DNA from: Erysipelotrichaceae bacterium
Lineage (GTDB): Bacteria > Bacillota_I > Bacilli_A > Erysipelotrichales > Erysipelotrichaceae
Reading direction: 5' to 3'
Assembly: GCA_019415435.1 (NCBI GenBank)
Contig: DXZE01000007.1
Coordinates: forward strand, 1 to 52,639
DNA: 52,639 nucleotides
The position numbers were made by a program, and so were the translations under genes. The notes below the pieces were generated by a model. That model made no database searches and was not told the origin of the DNA. It saw nothing but the letters and a program-made list of their open reading frames with translations. Every line of letters begins with the position of its first letter. The first letter of the stretch is position 1. Positions 15,549 through 25,546 of the stretch are shown piece by piece.

Positions 15549-16696
15549 ATGAACTATATTACAGAGAACCATATACAAGAGAGTTTGATACTAAGAAAGT
15601 ATCCTGTACAAAGGTACAGGATCATTATGAAACTGTATTAGCTGATACAGCCTTCTATCCGGAAGGCGGTGGACAGGAAGCGGACCATGGTACTTTAAAT
15701 GGAATTGCAGTATATGATGTACAGAATCATGATGGTGTCATTATTCATTACACTAAGGAACCTGTAGAAGAAGTGCGTGTTCATGGCATTATTGACTGGG
15801 ACAGAAGATTTATGAATATGCAGATGCATACAGCGGATCATATATTCTCAGGTATTGTCCATAAGCATTTTGGTTATGACAATGTTGGCTTTGGTATGGG
15901 AGAACATGGCGTCAGGATGGATTTTTCAGGATATATGAGTGAAGAAGAAATCAGACAGATGGAACTGGAAGCCAATGAAGCTATCTGGAATAATTTGCCG
16001 GTAGAAGCTTCTTTTCCTGACGCAGATACTTTAAAGCATATGGAATATCGTTCCAAGAAAGAATTAAAAGGAAAAGTCAGAATCATCACAATACCTGGTG
16101 TAGATGTATGTGCATGCTGTGGGACACATGTAGAAAAAACTGGCGAAGTAGGGTCTATCCGTATTTACAGCAGTGAGAAGTATAAGGGTGGTGTCAGAGT
16201 CATCATGCTGGCTGGCAAGAAGGCATTATTGGAAGACAATATTCTCTGTGAAGAGAATCATAAGATTTCTGCTGCCTTGAGTGCACAACCCCAGCATACC
16301 TTTGAATCTGTTAAAAACCTGCAGAATCAGCTTGCAGAAGAAAAGCAGAAACATACACAGTTATTGCTGGAATTAATGAATTATAAGATTCAGAGTTATG
16401 AAGATAACAGTAAGCTGGCAATAGATTTTGAAGAAGACGCAGACCGTAACTTCATGGTTAAGTTTGCAAATACTTTAGTGGATGAGAAACATATAGAAAC
16501 AGCTGCTGTATTGAATCATACAGAACAGGGTTATGCCTATGTTATTATCTCTCATACAGTTGATTTAAAAGCACATGTAAAGGATATTAACAGTCTTTTA
16601 AATGGACGTGGTGGTGGAAAGAAGGATGTTATACAGGGATCCTTTAGTGCTGATAAAGATAAAATCAGAGAGGTATTACAGAATATTCTTGGTTAA
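15536..16696 (+). CDS. alaX: AlaX-like alanyl-tRNA editing protein with DHHA1-type C-terminal domain
   Basis: 386 residues. The N-terminal beta-barrel (FYPEGGGQEADHG, ~40-52) and the zinc site H98/H102 (HTADH) with C194/H198 (CCGTH) define the trans-editing domain that hydrolyses Ser/Gly-tRNA(Ala). A helical linker, possibly coiled coil (~255-300), leads to a C-terminal DHHA1-like domain with NGRGGGKKDVIQGS. This matches the long AlaX class. GGAG lies 8 nt upstream of the ATG, inside the end of the PfkB-like gene. It acts in the cytoplasm as a freestanding proofreading enzyme. Confidence 0.9.
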   Translation: MDEMNELYYREPYTREFDTKKVSCTKVQDHYETVLADTAFYPEGGGQEADHGTLNGIAVYDVQNHDGVIIHYTKEPVEEVRVHGIIDWDRRFMNMQMHTADHIFSGIVHKHFGYDNVGFGMGEHGVRMDFSGYMSEEEIRQMELEANEAIWNNLPVEASFPDADTLKHMEYRSKKELKGKVRIITIPGVDVCACCGTHVEKTGEVGSIRIYSSEKYKGGVRVIMLAGKKALLEDNILCEENHKISAALSAQPQHTFESVKNLQNQLAEEKQKHTQLLLELMNYKIQSYEDNSKLAIDFEEDADRNFMVKFANTLVDEKHIETAAVLNHTEQGYAYVIISHTVDLKAHVKDINSLLNGRGGGKKDVIQGSFSADKDKIREVLQNILG

Positions 16697-16827
16697 GAAA
16701 AGGTTACACAATTGTATATGATTGTCAGTTTATAATCCGGCAATGAAAAAATCAGTAAATAATCCATAACATCTCTGTTAAAATATATAAGTCAGTCTTT
16801 AAAGACTTCATTAGAATGGAGGATCCA

Positions 16828-18657
16828 TTGGATCAGAATAAGATCATTGAGCGTTTTCATGATGGACAGTGTTTCGATGCATATCATCTGTTCGGAGCTC
16901 ATTTTACATACAGAAATCATCAGAGAGGCGTTCTTTTTACAGTTTATGCCCCTCATGCAAGAAATGTATCGGTAGTTGGAAACTTTACAAACTGGGATGA
17001 GAATGCATTAAAGATGGAACGCATGAGTGCGGCAGGTGTATGGTCAGTTTTCACAAGCAATGCCAAAGAGTGGGATGCCTATAAATACAGGATAGAAGAT
17101 GCTTATGGCAATATCCTGTATAAATCTGATCCATATGCTTTCTATAGTGAAACAAGACCTTCCAATGCATCAAAAGTTTATAATCTTTCTGATATTCACT
17201 GGTCTGATTCACATTGGATGAAAGAGCGTACAAAGTGCTTTGATAAGCCTGTCAGTATCTATGAAGTATATGCCGGCGGCTGGAAGAAGAACGGGAACTA
17301 TCCTTATACATATCAGATGATGGAAGAAAACCTGATTCCTTATGTAAAGGAACATGGTTTTACCCATATAGAAATGATGCCTATGACTGAATATCCATAT
17401 GATGGCAGCTGGGGATATCAGGTAAGCGGGTATTTCAGTGTGACTTCCCGTTATGGCAATCCGACTGAATTTGCGTCCTTTGTCAATGCATGCCATAAGG
17501 CAGGCATAGGTGTAATCATGGACATGGTGCCGGTGCACTTTGTAAAGGATGAGTATGGGCTGCGTTACTTTGATGGTCAGGCATTGTATGAATATACAGA
17601 TGATGTCAATGCAGAAAGCCAATGGGGAACGATGAACTTCAATCTCTGGAATGAGGAAGTCAGAAGCTTTCTGATGAGTTCTGCCTCATTCTGGTGTGAA
17701 ACATACCATATCGATGGCATCCGTATCGATGCAGTATCCAATTTGATTTACTGGGGAGGTAACCGTGACAGAGGTGAAAATGAAGGCTCTCTGATCTTTA
17801 TCAGAAGAATGAATTATTACCTTCATAAACAATATCCTGATGTCATGCTTATCGCAGAAGATTCTAGTGATTATTCAGGCGTTACGGCATCCAGTGAAGA
17901 TGGCGGCTTAGGCTTTGATTACAAATGGGATCTTGGCTGGATGAATGATACATTGAACTATTATGCCAGTGATCCTTTATACAGAGGCAGTGAACATCAC
18001 AAGATTACCTTTTCCATGCAGTACTTCTACAGTGAAAGGTTTATGTTGCCGCTGAGTCATGATGAGAATGTACATGGCAAGAAGACAATCGTAGACAGAA
18101 TGTGGGGAGATTATGATCAGAAGTTCTCGCAGGTCAGAAATCTCTATGCCTATATGTTTGCTCATCCTGGCAAGAAATTAAATTTCATGGGGAATGAAAT
18201 AGCTTCTTTCCGTGAATTTGATGAAACAAAGGAACTGGACTGGTTCTTATTAAAATATCCAAGACATGATGCTTTTCAGAGGTTCTTTACAGATTTAAAT
18301 CATTTGTATCAGAAACACAGCTGCTTGTATAAATATGATTATGGAAAGGATAATGGCTTTCATTGGATTAATGCGGATGATGATAAGCAGAGTATTTATT
18401 CTTTCTACAGAGCAGATGAGAAAGAATTCCTTATATGCATTATGAATTGCCGTGATGTATCCTATCCATCCTATGATATTCCGGTACCTGTATCAGGTAC
18501 GTATGAGGAAATACTGAATACAGAGGATGGGAAGTATGATGGCTGTAATATGATTAATAAGAAGCCTGTACAAAGCTGGCAGAAGAATAACAGTCAGAAT
18601 ATGATTACAGTATGCATAGCACCATGGGCTGCTTTGTGGCTTGTAGTGAAGAGATAG
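16828..18657 (+). CDS. glgB: 1,4-alpha-glucan branching enzyme
   Basis: About 609 residues of a GH13 branching enzyme. A CBM48 domain (VYAPHARNVSVVGNFTNWD, ~40-60) precedes the barrel. Catalytic motifs are GIRIDAVSN (nucleophile Asp), MLIAEDSSD (acid/base Glu) and LSHDENVHGKK. It creates alpha-1,6 branches in glycogen. GGAGG at 16818-16822 is 5 nt before a TTG at 16828, so I place the start there. An ATG at 16816 overlaps that Shine-Dalgarno site and lacks one of its own. A perfect palindrome AGTCTTTAAAGACT (16794-16807) lies just upstream. It begins a run with glgP and pulA; glgC and glgA are not in the window. Confidence 0.93.
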   Translation: MDQNKIIERFHDGQCFDAYHLFGAHFTYRNHQRGVLFTVYAPHARNVSVVGNFTNWDENALKMERMSAAGVWSVFTSNAKEWDAYKYRIEDAYGNILYKSDPYAFYSETRPSNASKVYNLSDIHWSDSHWMKERTKCFDKPVSIYEVYAGGWKKNGNYPYTYQMMEENLIPYVKEHGFTHIEMMPMTEYPYDGSWGYQVSGYFSVTSRYGNPTEFASFVNACHKAGIGVIMDMVPVHFVKDEYGLRYFDGQALYEYTDDVNAESQWGTMNFNLWNEEVRSFLMSSASFWCETYHIDGIRIDAVSNLIYWGGNRDRGENEGSLIFIRRMNYYLHKQYPDVMLIAEDSSDYSGVTASSEDGGLGFDYKWDLGWMNDTLNYYASDPLYRGSEHHKITFSMQYFYSERFMLPLSHDENVHGKKTIVDRMWGDYDQKFSQVRNLYAYMFAHPGKKLNFMGNEIASFREFDETKELDWFLLKYPRHDAFQRFFTDLNHLYQKHSCLYKYDYGKDNGFHWINADDDKQSIYSFYRADEKEFLICIMNCRDVSYPSYDIPVPVSGTYEEILNTEDGKYDGCNMINKKPVQSWQKNNSQNMITVCIAPWAALWLVVKR

Positions 18658-18671
18658 AAAGAGTGAAAGCT

Positions 18672-21083
18672 ATGTTTAAGAATAAGACAGAGTTTAAGAA
18701 AGAATTTACCAGAAGATTAGTAGAATCCTATGGCTGTTCTGTAGAAGATACGCATCCTACAGAGAAGTACATGGTTCTTGGAAACATGGTCAGAGACTAT
18801 GCAAATGTAAACTGGAAGGATACCAAGGCAGCTGTCAAGAAACAGAATGCCAGGCAGGAATACTATTTCTCTATTGAATTCCTTTTAGGAAGAATGTTAA
18901 CAAGCAACCTGAAGAATCTTGGTATATATGACATGGTTGTCAGCGGCTTAAAGGATCTTGGCATTGATTATGATGAATTAGCTTCCTTAGAGCTTGATCC
19001 GGGATTAGGTAATGGGGGTCTTGGCAGATTAGCTGCCTGCTTTATGGATTCAGGTGCTTCCATGAATCTTCCTTTAAATGGCAATACCATCCGTTATCGT
19101 ACAGGTTTATTTGAACAGCGTATTAATGATCAGGGAGAACAGGTAGAAATTCCGGATTACTGGATGCGCTATGGCAATCCATGGGAGATACGTAAGCCAA
19201 AGCATGCGGTAGAAGTAAACTTCTATGGTTATGTAGAGACAAGCTATGATGAAAAGGGAGACATGCATTTTAAACTGGTAAATCCGGTTAAGGTGATGGC
19301 TGTTCCTTATGATATGGCATTAGTAGGTGCTGACACAAAGATGACAAATACACTGCGTCTGTGGTCAGCGGAACCTTCTGATTCCCCTATGCAGATGTCA
19401 GAAAGAGATTATCTGAATTTAGTAGACAGTATCTGTCTGAAACTGTATCCGGATGATTCTACCGAAGAAGGCAAGTATACAAGATTAATGCAGGAATATT
19501 TCTTTGTATGTGCCGGCATTAATTCTATTGTGGTATCACATCTGAAACAGTATAAGGACCTGCATAATTTAGGCAGGAAGGTAGGCATTCAGATGAATGA
19601 TACCCATCCTGTCTTAGTCATTCCTGAATTAATGAGAGTATTGATGGATGAACACGGATTCTCATGGAGTGAAGCATCTGAAGTAGTCAGAGAGACTGTT
19701 GCATATACGAATCATACAGTCATGAGTGAAGCTCTTGAAAAGTGGCCGATGAGCTATATCCGTAATCTTCTGCCTAGAATTGCGATGATTATTGAAGAGA
19801 TTGACCGCAGATTCGTACAGTATGTACTGAATCATAGTATGGATGATCCGGATATGGTTAACAGAGTACGTATTATCAGGGATGATCAGGTACAGATGGC
19901 TAATCTTGCGATTGCCTGTTCGCATGCGGTAAATGGTGTTGCGGCGATACATTCAGAGATTTTGAAGAATGATCTGTTCCGTGACTTCTATAAGTTATTC
20001 CCTGAGAAATTCTCTAATAAGACAAATGGCATTACACCGCGCAGATGGATGCTGTATTCTAATCCACAGTTAGAGAAGTTCCTGGATGAAAGAATCGGTA
20101 CCGGTTATCACACAGACTGGCATGAATTTGAAAAACTCATGGACTATGTGGATGACAGAAAGACACAGGAAGATTTCTTAAAAGTAAAGCAGGAAAGAAA
20201 GCTTATCTTAACAAAATATATCAAGGATAGGACAGGTATTGATGTAGATCCTGATTCTATCTTTGATACACAGGCAAAGCGTCTGCACGCCTATAAGAGA
20301 CAGTTACTGAATGTTCTGAATATCATTTACAGATACCAGAGAATCAAGTCTGATCCGAACTATACAATGCCTGAGCATACATATATCTTTGCGGCGAAGG
20401 CTGCTTCAAGCTATGTATTTGCCAAGAAGGTAATCAAGTTAATTAACTGTGTGGCTAAGGTTGTAAACAATGATCCGGATGTTAAGGGCATGATGAAGGT
20501 TGTATTCTTACCGAACTATAATGTCTCCATGTCTGAGATTCTGATGCCGGGATCTGATATCAGTGAACAGATTTCTACGGCTGGTAAGGAAGCCAGTGGT
20601 ACCGGAAACATGAAGTTCATGATGAATGGTGCTATTACTCTTGGTACATTAGATGGTGCCAATGTTGAAATTGATAACCGGGTAGGCAGAGAAAATGATG
20701 TGATCTTCGGCATGACGGTTGATGAAGTCAATGCCTTACGCTATAACTACCATTCCAGAGAATGGCGTGATTCTGATCCACGTATCTTCAATGCCCTGAA
20801 TTCTTTAACAAACTGCACATGGTCTGATAATCCGGATGATTTCAGAGTGATTCTGGATGAGATCACAACCAAGAATGATGAATTCTTTGTATTAGCTGAC
20901 TTTGATGCATATGTAAGAGCACAGGAACAGGCAGAAACCCTGTATCAGGATCGTCTGCACTGGGCTAAGATGTGCCTTGTGAATATTGCCCAGAGCGGTT
21001 ATTTCTCCAGTGATCGTACGATTGGAGAATATGCAAAGGATATCTGGGATCTGAAAAGCATTGAAGTGAAAAGCGATAAGTGA
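18672..21083 (+). CDS. glgP: Glycogen/maltodextrin phosphorylase
   Basis: About 803 residues, normal for GT35. Recognisable blocks are YYFSIEFLLGRML near residue 65-80, the glycine-rich LDPGLGNGGLGRLAACF, and the PLP-lysine region EASGTGNMKFMMNGAITLG with the LDGANVEI stretch. It releases glucose-1-phosphate from alpha-1,4 chains. AAAGAG lies 8 nt before the ATG at 18672. A longer frame from 18612 would overlap glgB by 46 bp. It follows glgB by 14 nt, so the two are one transcript. Confidence 0.95.
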   Translation: MFKNKTEFKKEFTRRLVESYGCSVEDTHPTEKYMVLGNMVRDYANVNWKDTKAAVKKQNARQEYYFSIEFLLGRMLTSNLKNLGIYDMVVSGLKDLGIDYDELASLELDPGLGNGGLGRLAACFMDSGASMNLPLNGNTIRYRTGLFEQRINDQGEQVEIPDYWMRYGNPWEIRKPKHAVEVNFYGYVETSYDEKGDMHFKLVNPVKVMAVPYDMALVGADTKMTNTLRLWSAEPSDSPMQMSERDYLNLVDSICLKLYPDDSTEEGKYTRLMQEYFFVCAGINSIVVSHLKQYKDLHNLGRKVGIQMNDTHPVLVIPELMRVLMDEHGFSWSEASEVVRETVAYTNHTVMSEALEKWPMSYIRNLLPRIAMIIEEIDRRFVQYVLNHSMDDPDMVNRVRIIRDDQVQMANLAIACSHAVNGVAAIHSEILKNDLFRDFYKLFPEKFSNKTNGITPRRWMLYSNPQLEKFLDERIGTGYHTDWHEFEKLMDYVDDRKTQEDFLKVKQERKLILTKYIKDRTGIDVDPDSIFDTQAKRLHAYKRQLLNVLNIIYRYQRIKSDPNYTMPEHTYIFAAKAASSYVFAKKVIKLINCVAKVVNNDPDVKGMMKVVFLPNYNVSMSEILMPGSDISEQISTAGKEASGTGNMKFMMNGAITLGTLDGANVEIDNRVGRENDVIFGMTVDEVNALRYNYHSREWRDSDPRIFNALNSLTNCTWSDNPDDFRVILDEITTKNDEFFVLADFDAYVRAQEQAETLYQDRLHWAKMCLVNIAQSGYFSSDRTIGEYAKDIWDLKSIEVKSDK

Positions 21084-21118
21084 TATAAAGTAGTCTTTAA
21101 ATATATAAGGAGAATGCG

Positions 21119-23239
21119 ATGCCCGCAATGTATGCATATCTGGATGATTTTGGAAAGATAAGCATCTGGATGTATAAGAATTTCTATGGAGGCCGGAGTG
21201 ATGATTTCTGGCTGATTGGCCAGGATGGCTTCATAAAAGATCTGATTATAGCCGGTGTAGAGGAACACGGGACAACGGTGAAGTATAACTTAACTGCGCC
21301 TGCAGATCTTACCTTTGGCAAAGATTACAAGGTCAGAGAAGCCCATGGTCTGATTGTGCCGCTAGAGATACGTCTGATAGTCAGAACCGAAGAGTTTAAC
21401 CGGATGTTCTACTATGATGGCGATGATCTGGGGGCTGTCTATCATCATATGCATACAGATTTTGCCTTATGGGCACCAACTGCCGTCAGTGTAACCCTTC
21501 AGGTACATTTGGAAGATAAAACCCGTACATATCCGATGGAAAGAGGAGACAAGGGTGTATGGAGAATGAGTGTCATCGGGGATCTTGCCCATGCGACATA
21601 TGTATACTTAATTGAAAGAAACGGTCGCATTGTAAAATCTCTGGATCCATACGCATTATCTTCTACAGGTAATAGTTGGGAAAGTGCTGTCATTGATCCA
21701 GAAGAAGTCAAAACAATTCCTTTTGTGTCTGTCGGCGGGTATGTAACTGGTGTTGATGCGATTATCTATGAAACAAATGTCAGGGATATGACAGCTTCAC
21801 ACGATACCGGTACGAAGAAACATGGAACCTTTGAAGCACTCAGTGAAGAAGGAACCTCTTACAGAGGCATGCCTACCGGATTAGATTATCTGGCTTCTTT
21901 AGGCGTTACCCATGTCCAGTTAATGCCAGTCCATGACTTCTGTACGGTAGATGAATATCATCCGGATAAGAACTATAACTGGGGTTATGATCCAATGCAG
22001 TATCTTTCATTAGAGGGAAGTTATTCCTCTGATCCGGGTGATCCATATGCTCGTGTGAAGGGATTAAGAAGCCTGGTCGCAAAGATGCACGCACATGGAT
22101 TAAGAGTGAATCTGGATGTAGTATTCAATCATTTATATGATGTAGATTCTTCCTGTTTCAATGAAACAGTTCCTTATTATTATTTCCGTTATAACGATGG
22201 TGCTTTCTTATCCAATGGGTCCTATTGCGGTAATGACTTTGCGTCTGATATGCCTATGGCAAGAAAATATCTGATTCATGTCATTGAGATGTTCATGCGT
22301 ATGTATGATGTGGATGGATTCCGCTTTGATCTGATGGGCGTTCTTGATGTAGATACGATGAATGCTATCAGAGAAAAAGCTGTATCCATTAAATCAGATG
22401 CGATGATCTATGGTGAAGGCTGGGATATGCCTACCGTATTAGACTGGAAGAAGAAGGCTAATATCAACAATCAGAATGTAATGCCTCATATCGGTCATTT
22501 CAATGATTATTTCCGTGATGTAGTCAAGGGTAAGACAAGTGATGATCAGAAGTATGAAAGAGGCTATATTACTGGTGATTTAGGACAGGCTTTCTCTATG
22601 TTAAGTGCCTTAAGCGCCAATACCCAGAAAGAACCTCTGTTCTTCCGCTTTGAATCACCAGACCAGTCGGTCAATGGTATTGAAACACATGATAACTCTA
22701 CGGCATGGGATAAGATGCATGCCTGTTGTGGAAATGAAGACAGAGAGACAAGGAAAAAGCGTCAGAAGATGATGATTCTTTCTGTATTGATCTCTCAGGG
22801 TATTCCTTTCTTACATGCCGGTGTAGAGTATTGCGGCACCAAGAATGATAATTCCAATTCCTATAATGCTGGTGATGCGATCAATGAAATGGATTGGGAA
22901 AGAGCATACTACAATAAAGATGTGATTGCCTATACAAGAAAGGCAATTCAGTTAAGGAAGAAATATCCTGAATTCCGTTTTCATACATCGGAAGATATCC
23001 TGCATCATGTCAATCTGAATACTGGTGAAGGCGGGGTTGTGTTCTATCATATTCATTTACAGGATGAAGAGAATCATATAGAAGAGATTGAAGTAATTCT
23101 GAATCCTTCTTTTGAAAGTCACAGTTATCATATGGATCAGCCATGGCATATTCTGTTTGATCAGGATGGAAACAGCAGTATGGATGATATTTATGATCTG
23201 TATGTACCAGAGTTGTCCATTATGATATTTGCGAGGTAA
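21119..23239 (+). CDS. pulA: Type I pullulanase (glycogen debranching)
   Basis: 706 residues, with no signal peptide. An N-terminal beta domain (CBM48-like, FALWAPTAVSVTLQVHL ~115-130) precedes the GH13 barrel with the type I hallmark YNWGYDP, nucleophile region GFRFDLMGVLD, acid/base YGEGWD and a VNGIETHDN motif. It cleaves alpha-1,6 branches, complementing phosphorylase in glycogen breakdown. AGGAG sits 6 nt before the ATG. It is 35 bp downstream of glgP and only 3 bp upstream of secA. Confidence 0.94.
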   Translation: MPAMYAYLDDFGKISIWMYKNFYGGRSDDFWLIGQDGFIKDLIIAGVEEHGTTVKYNLTAPADLTFGKDYKVREAHGLIVPLEIRLIVRTEEFNRMFYYDGDDLGAVYHHMHTDFALWAPTAVSVTLQVHLEDKTRTYPMERGDKGVWRMSVIGDLAHATYVYLIERNGRIVKSLDPYALSSTGNSWESAVIDPEEVKTIPFVSVGGYVTGVDAIIYETNVRDMTASHDTGTKKHGTFEALSEEGTSYRGMPTGLDYLASLGVTHVQLMPVHDFCTVDEYHPDKNYNWGYDPMQYLSLEGSYSSDPGDPYARVKGLRSLVAKMHAHGLRVNLDVVFNHLYDVDSSCFNETVPYYYFRYNDGAFLSNGSYCGNDFASDMPMARKYLIHVIEMFMRMYDVDGFRFDLMGVLDVDTMNAIREKAVSIKSDAMIYGEGWDMPTVLDWKKKANINNQNVMPHIGHFNDYFRDVVKGKTSDDQKYERGYITGDLGQAFSMLSALSANTQKEPLFFRFESPDQSVNGIETHDNSTAWDKMHACCGNEDRETRKKRQKMMILSVLISQGIPFLHAGVEYCGTKNDNSNSYNAGDAINEMDWERAYYNKDVIAYTRKAIQLRKKYPEFRFHTSEDILHHVNLNTGEGGVVFYHIHLQDEENHIEEIEVILNPSFESHSYHMDQPWHILFDQDGNSSMDDIYDLYVPELSIMIFAR

Positions 23240-23242
23240 TGT

Positions 23243-25546
23243 ATGGGACTTTTTGCATTATTTGACAGTGAAAAGAGGCACTACGCACAGGCTGAAAAGC
23301 AGTGTAAGAAAGTGCTGGCATTAGAAGATACATATGCACATATGAGTGATGAAGAGCTGCAGAAACAAACAGCTCTTTTTAAGGAAAGAATAAAACAGGG
23401 GACTTCTTTGGAAGATCTTTTGCCAGAGGCTTTTGCGGTCGCCAGAGAAGCATCGAAAAGAGTGATTGGTGAATTCCCGTATCCTGTACAGGTATTAGGC
23501 GGTGTTTTGTTACATGATGGAGATATTGCGGAGATGAAGACAGGTGAAGGCAAGACCTTAACAGCAGTTATGCCTGTTTATCTCAATGCCCTGGAAGGTA
23601 AGGGTGTTCATGTAGTAACAGTCAATGAATACCTGGCGGATCGTGACGCAAAGTGGATGGGAGATATCTACCGTTTCCTTGGCTTATCAGTTGGCTGTAA
23701 TCTTCATTCCATGGACAGAAACCAGAAACGGGAAGCATTCCTTTGTGATATTACGTATACAACTAACTCTGAACTAGGCTTTGATTATCTGAGAGATAAC
23801 ATGGTTCTCTCTAAAGAAGACAGAGTATTAAGAGGTATGCATTATGCCATTCTTGATGAAGTTGACTCTATTCTGATTGATGAGGCCAGAACTCCATTGA
23901 TTATCTCTGGTCCTGGTGAAGTGCTGGATCAGTCTTATCTCAAGGCAGATCAGTTTGCCAAAAAGTGTATTCTCAATAAGGATGTCACTATAGATCAGGA
24001 AGATAAGGCTGCTGTATTAACAGATGCAGGTATTCATAAGGCTGAGAAGTTCTTTGGTGTAAATAATATCTATGATTATCATAATGCATCGTTAGTGCAT
24101 TATATGCAAAATGCCCTGCATGCCAATTTCATCATGAAGAAAGATGTAGAGTATGTTGTTGAAGATGATGAGATTGTATTAGTAGATTCCTTTACTGGCC
24201 GGAAGATGGAAGGAAGAGAGTTTTCTGATGGTCTTCAGCAGGCTTTACAGGCCAAAGAAGGCATTGGCATCAAGCAGGAAACCAAGACCCTGGCTACGAT
24301 TACCTATCAGAATTTATTCCGCTTATATGACAAACTTTCCGGTATGACTGGTACTGCAAAGACAGAAGAGAATGAATTTCTCGACATCTATAACATGCGG
24401 GTATATGTCATTCCGACTAATAAACCGGTTATCAGAGTCGATGAAGAAGATCATGTATTTAAAACCATACATGATAAGTATGAGGCAATTGTCGAAGATG
24501 CGTTAAAGCTTCATGCCAAGGGACAGCCGGTATTGATAGGTACAATCTCTGTTTCCGCAAATGAAGCATTATCCGCCATGTTAAAGAAGAAAGGTATTCC
24601 GCATAATGTACTAAATGCCAAAAATGATGCGGATGAAGCCGGTATTATTGCCCGTGCTGGTCAGAAAGGCATGGTTACCGTAGCTACCAATATGGCAGGA
24701 AGAGGTACGGATATCAGGCTTGGCGAAGGTGCCGCAGAAGCAGGAGGCTTAGCAGTATTAGGCAGTGAAAGACATGAGTCTAAGCGTATTGATAACCAGT
24801 TAAGAGGACGTTCAGGACGTCAGGGTGATCCGGGTCTCTCCAGATTCTATGTATCGATGGAAGATGATCTTATGGTGCAGTATGCCTCAGATGAGGCAAA
24901 GGAATCCATTGAAAGATGGTCAGAAGGAAAAGGCAGTGATGACCATATCCGTAATATCATCGATAAGACCCAGGAAAGAGCTTCTGGTCTTCACTATGAT
25001 GCCCGTAAGGCTGCCCTGGCCTATGATAATGTCCTTATGCAACAAAGACAGATCATCTATGGTCAGAGAGACAAGGTTCTGGATATGGATGATATCAGAG
25101 AACTGTTAAAGGGATTATTAAAGCAGAATACCGAAGAAGCATTACAGCAGTATCACAATAATCCGGATAGTAATGATGCAGAAAGAACACGGAAAAAGTA
25201 TCTGGAAAGTATTCATGTTTCTTCTGAAACCAGGAATGTAAATGAGATTGTTTCAGAAGCTGTAAATGCCTATGAGAAACAAACCGAAGCCATTGATCAG
25301 AATATTATCAGAAACCTTGAAAAGACAATCTTCTTAAGAACATTGGACAGAGAATGGATTGATCATGTGGATGTTATGGAACATTTAAAAACATCCATCC
25401 GCTTAAGAGGCTATGCCTCTGTAAAGCCGGAGGATGCTTATCAGGAAGAGGGATTAACCCGCTTCAATCATATGATGCAGAATATATCCGAACAGACAAT
25501 CAGTTCCTTAATGTTACATGTATATCAGTCATCTGATAATGCCTGA
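23243..25546 (+). CDS. secA: Preprotein translocase ATPase SecA without C-terminal zinc domain
   Basis: 767 residues. Walker A is MKTGEGKT (~94-101), and the DEAD-like motif is LDEVDSILIDEARTPL (~208-223). NBD2 motifs are NMAGRGTDIRLG and LGSERHESKRIDNQLRGRSGRQGDPG. The helical scaffold and wing domains follow, and the protein ends shortly after MLHVYQSSDNA. The usual basic linker and CxCxnCH zinc motif are missing, so it is about 70 residues shorter than B. subtilis SecA. It drives export through SecYEG. It starts 3 nt after pulA with GAGG upstream, so it can be read from the glycogen operon. It may be the main SecA or an accessory one. Confidence 0.92.
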   Translation: MGLFALFDSEKRHYAQAEKQCKKVLALEDTYAHMSDEELQKQTALFKERIKQGTSLEDLLPEAFAVAREASKRVIGEFPYPVQVLGGVLLHDGDIAEMKTGEGKTLTAVMPVYLNALEGKGVHVVTVNEYLADRDAKWMGDIYRFLGLSVGCNLHSMDRNQKREAFLCDITYTTNSELGFDYLRDNMVLSKEDRVLRGMHYAILDEVDSILIDEARTPLIISGPGEVLDQSYLKADQFAKKCILNKDVTIDQEDKAAVLTDAGIHKAEKFFGVNNIYDYHNASLVHYMQNALHANFIMKKDVEYVVEDDEIVLVDSFTGRKMEGREFSDGLQQALQAKEGIGIKQETKTLATITYQNLFRLYDKLSGMTGTAKTEENEFLDIYNMRVYVIPTNKPVIRVDEEDHVFKTIHDKYEAIVEDALKLHAKGQPVLIGTISVSANEALSAMLKKKGIPHNVLNAKNDADEAGIIARAGQKGMVTVATNMAGRGTDIRLGEGAAEAGGLAVLGSERHESKRIDNQLRGRSGRQGDPGLSRFYVSMEDDLMVQYASDEAKESIERWSEGKGSDDHIRNIIDKTQERASGLHYDARKAALAYDNVLMQQRQIIYGQRDKVLDMDDIRELLKGLLKQNTEEALQQYHNNPDSNDAERTRKKYLESIHVSSETRNVNEIVSEAVNAYEKQTEAIDQNIIRNLEKTIFLRTLDREWIDHVDVMEHLKTSIRLRGYASVKPEDAYQEEGLTRFNHMMQNISEQTISSLMLHVYQSSDNA

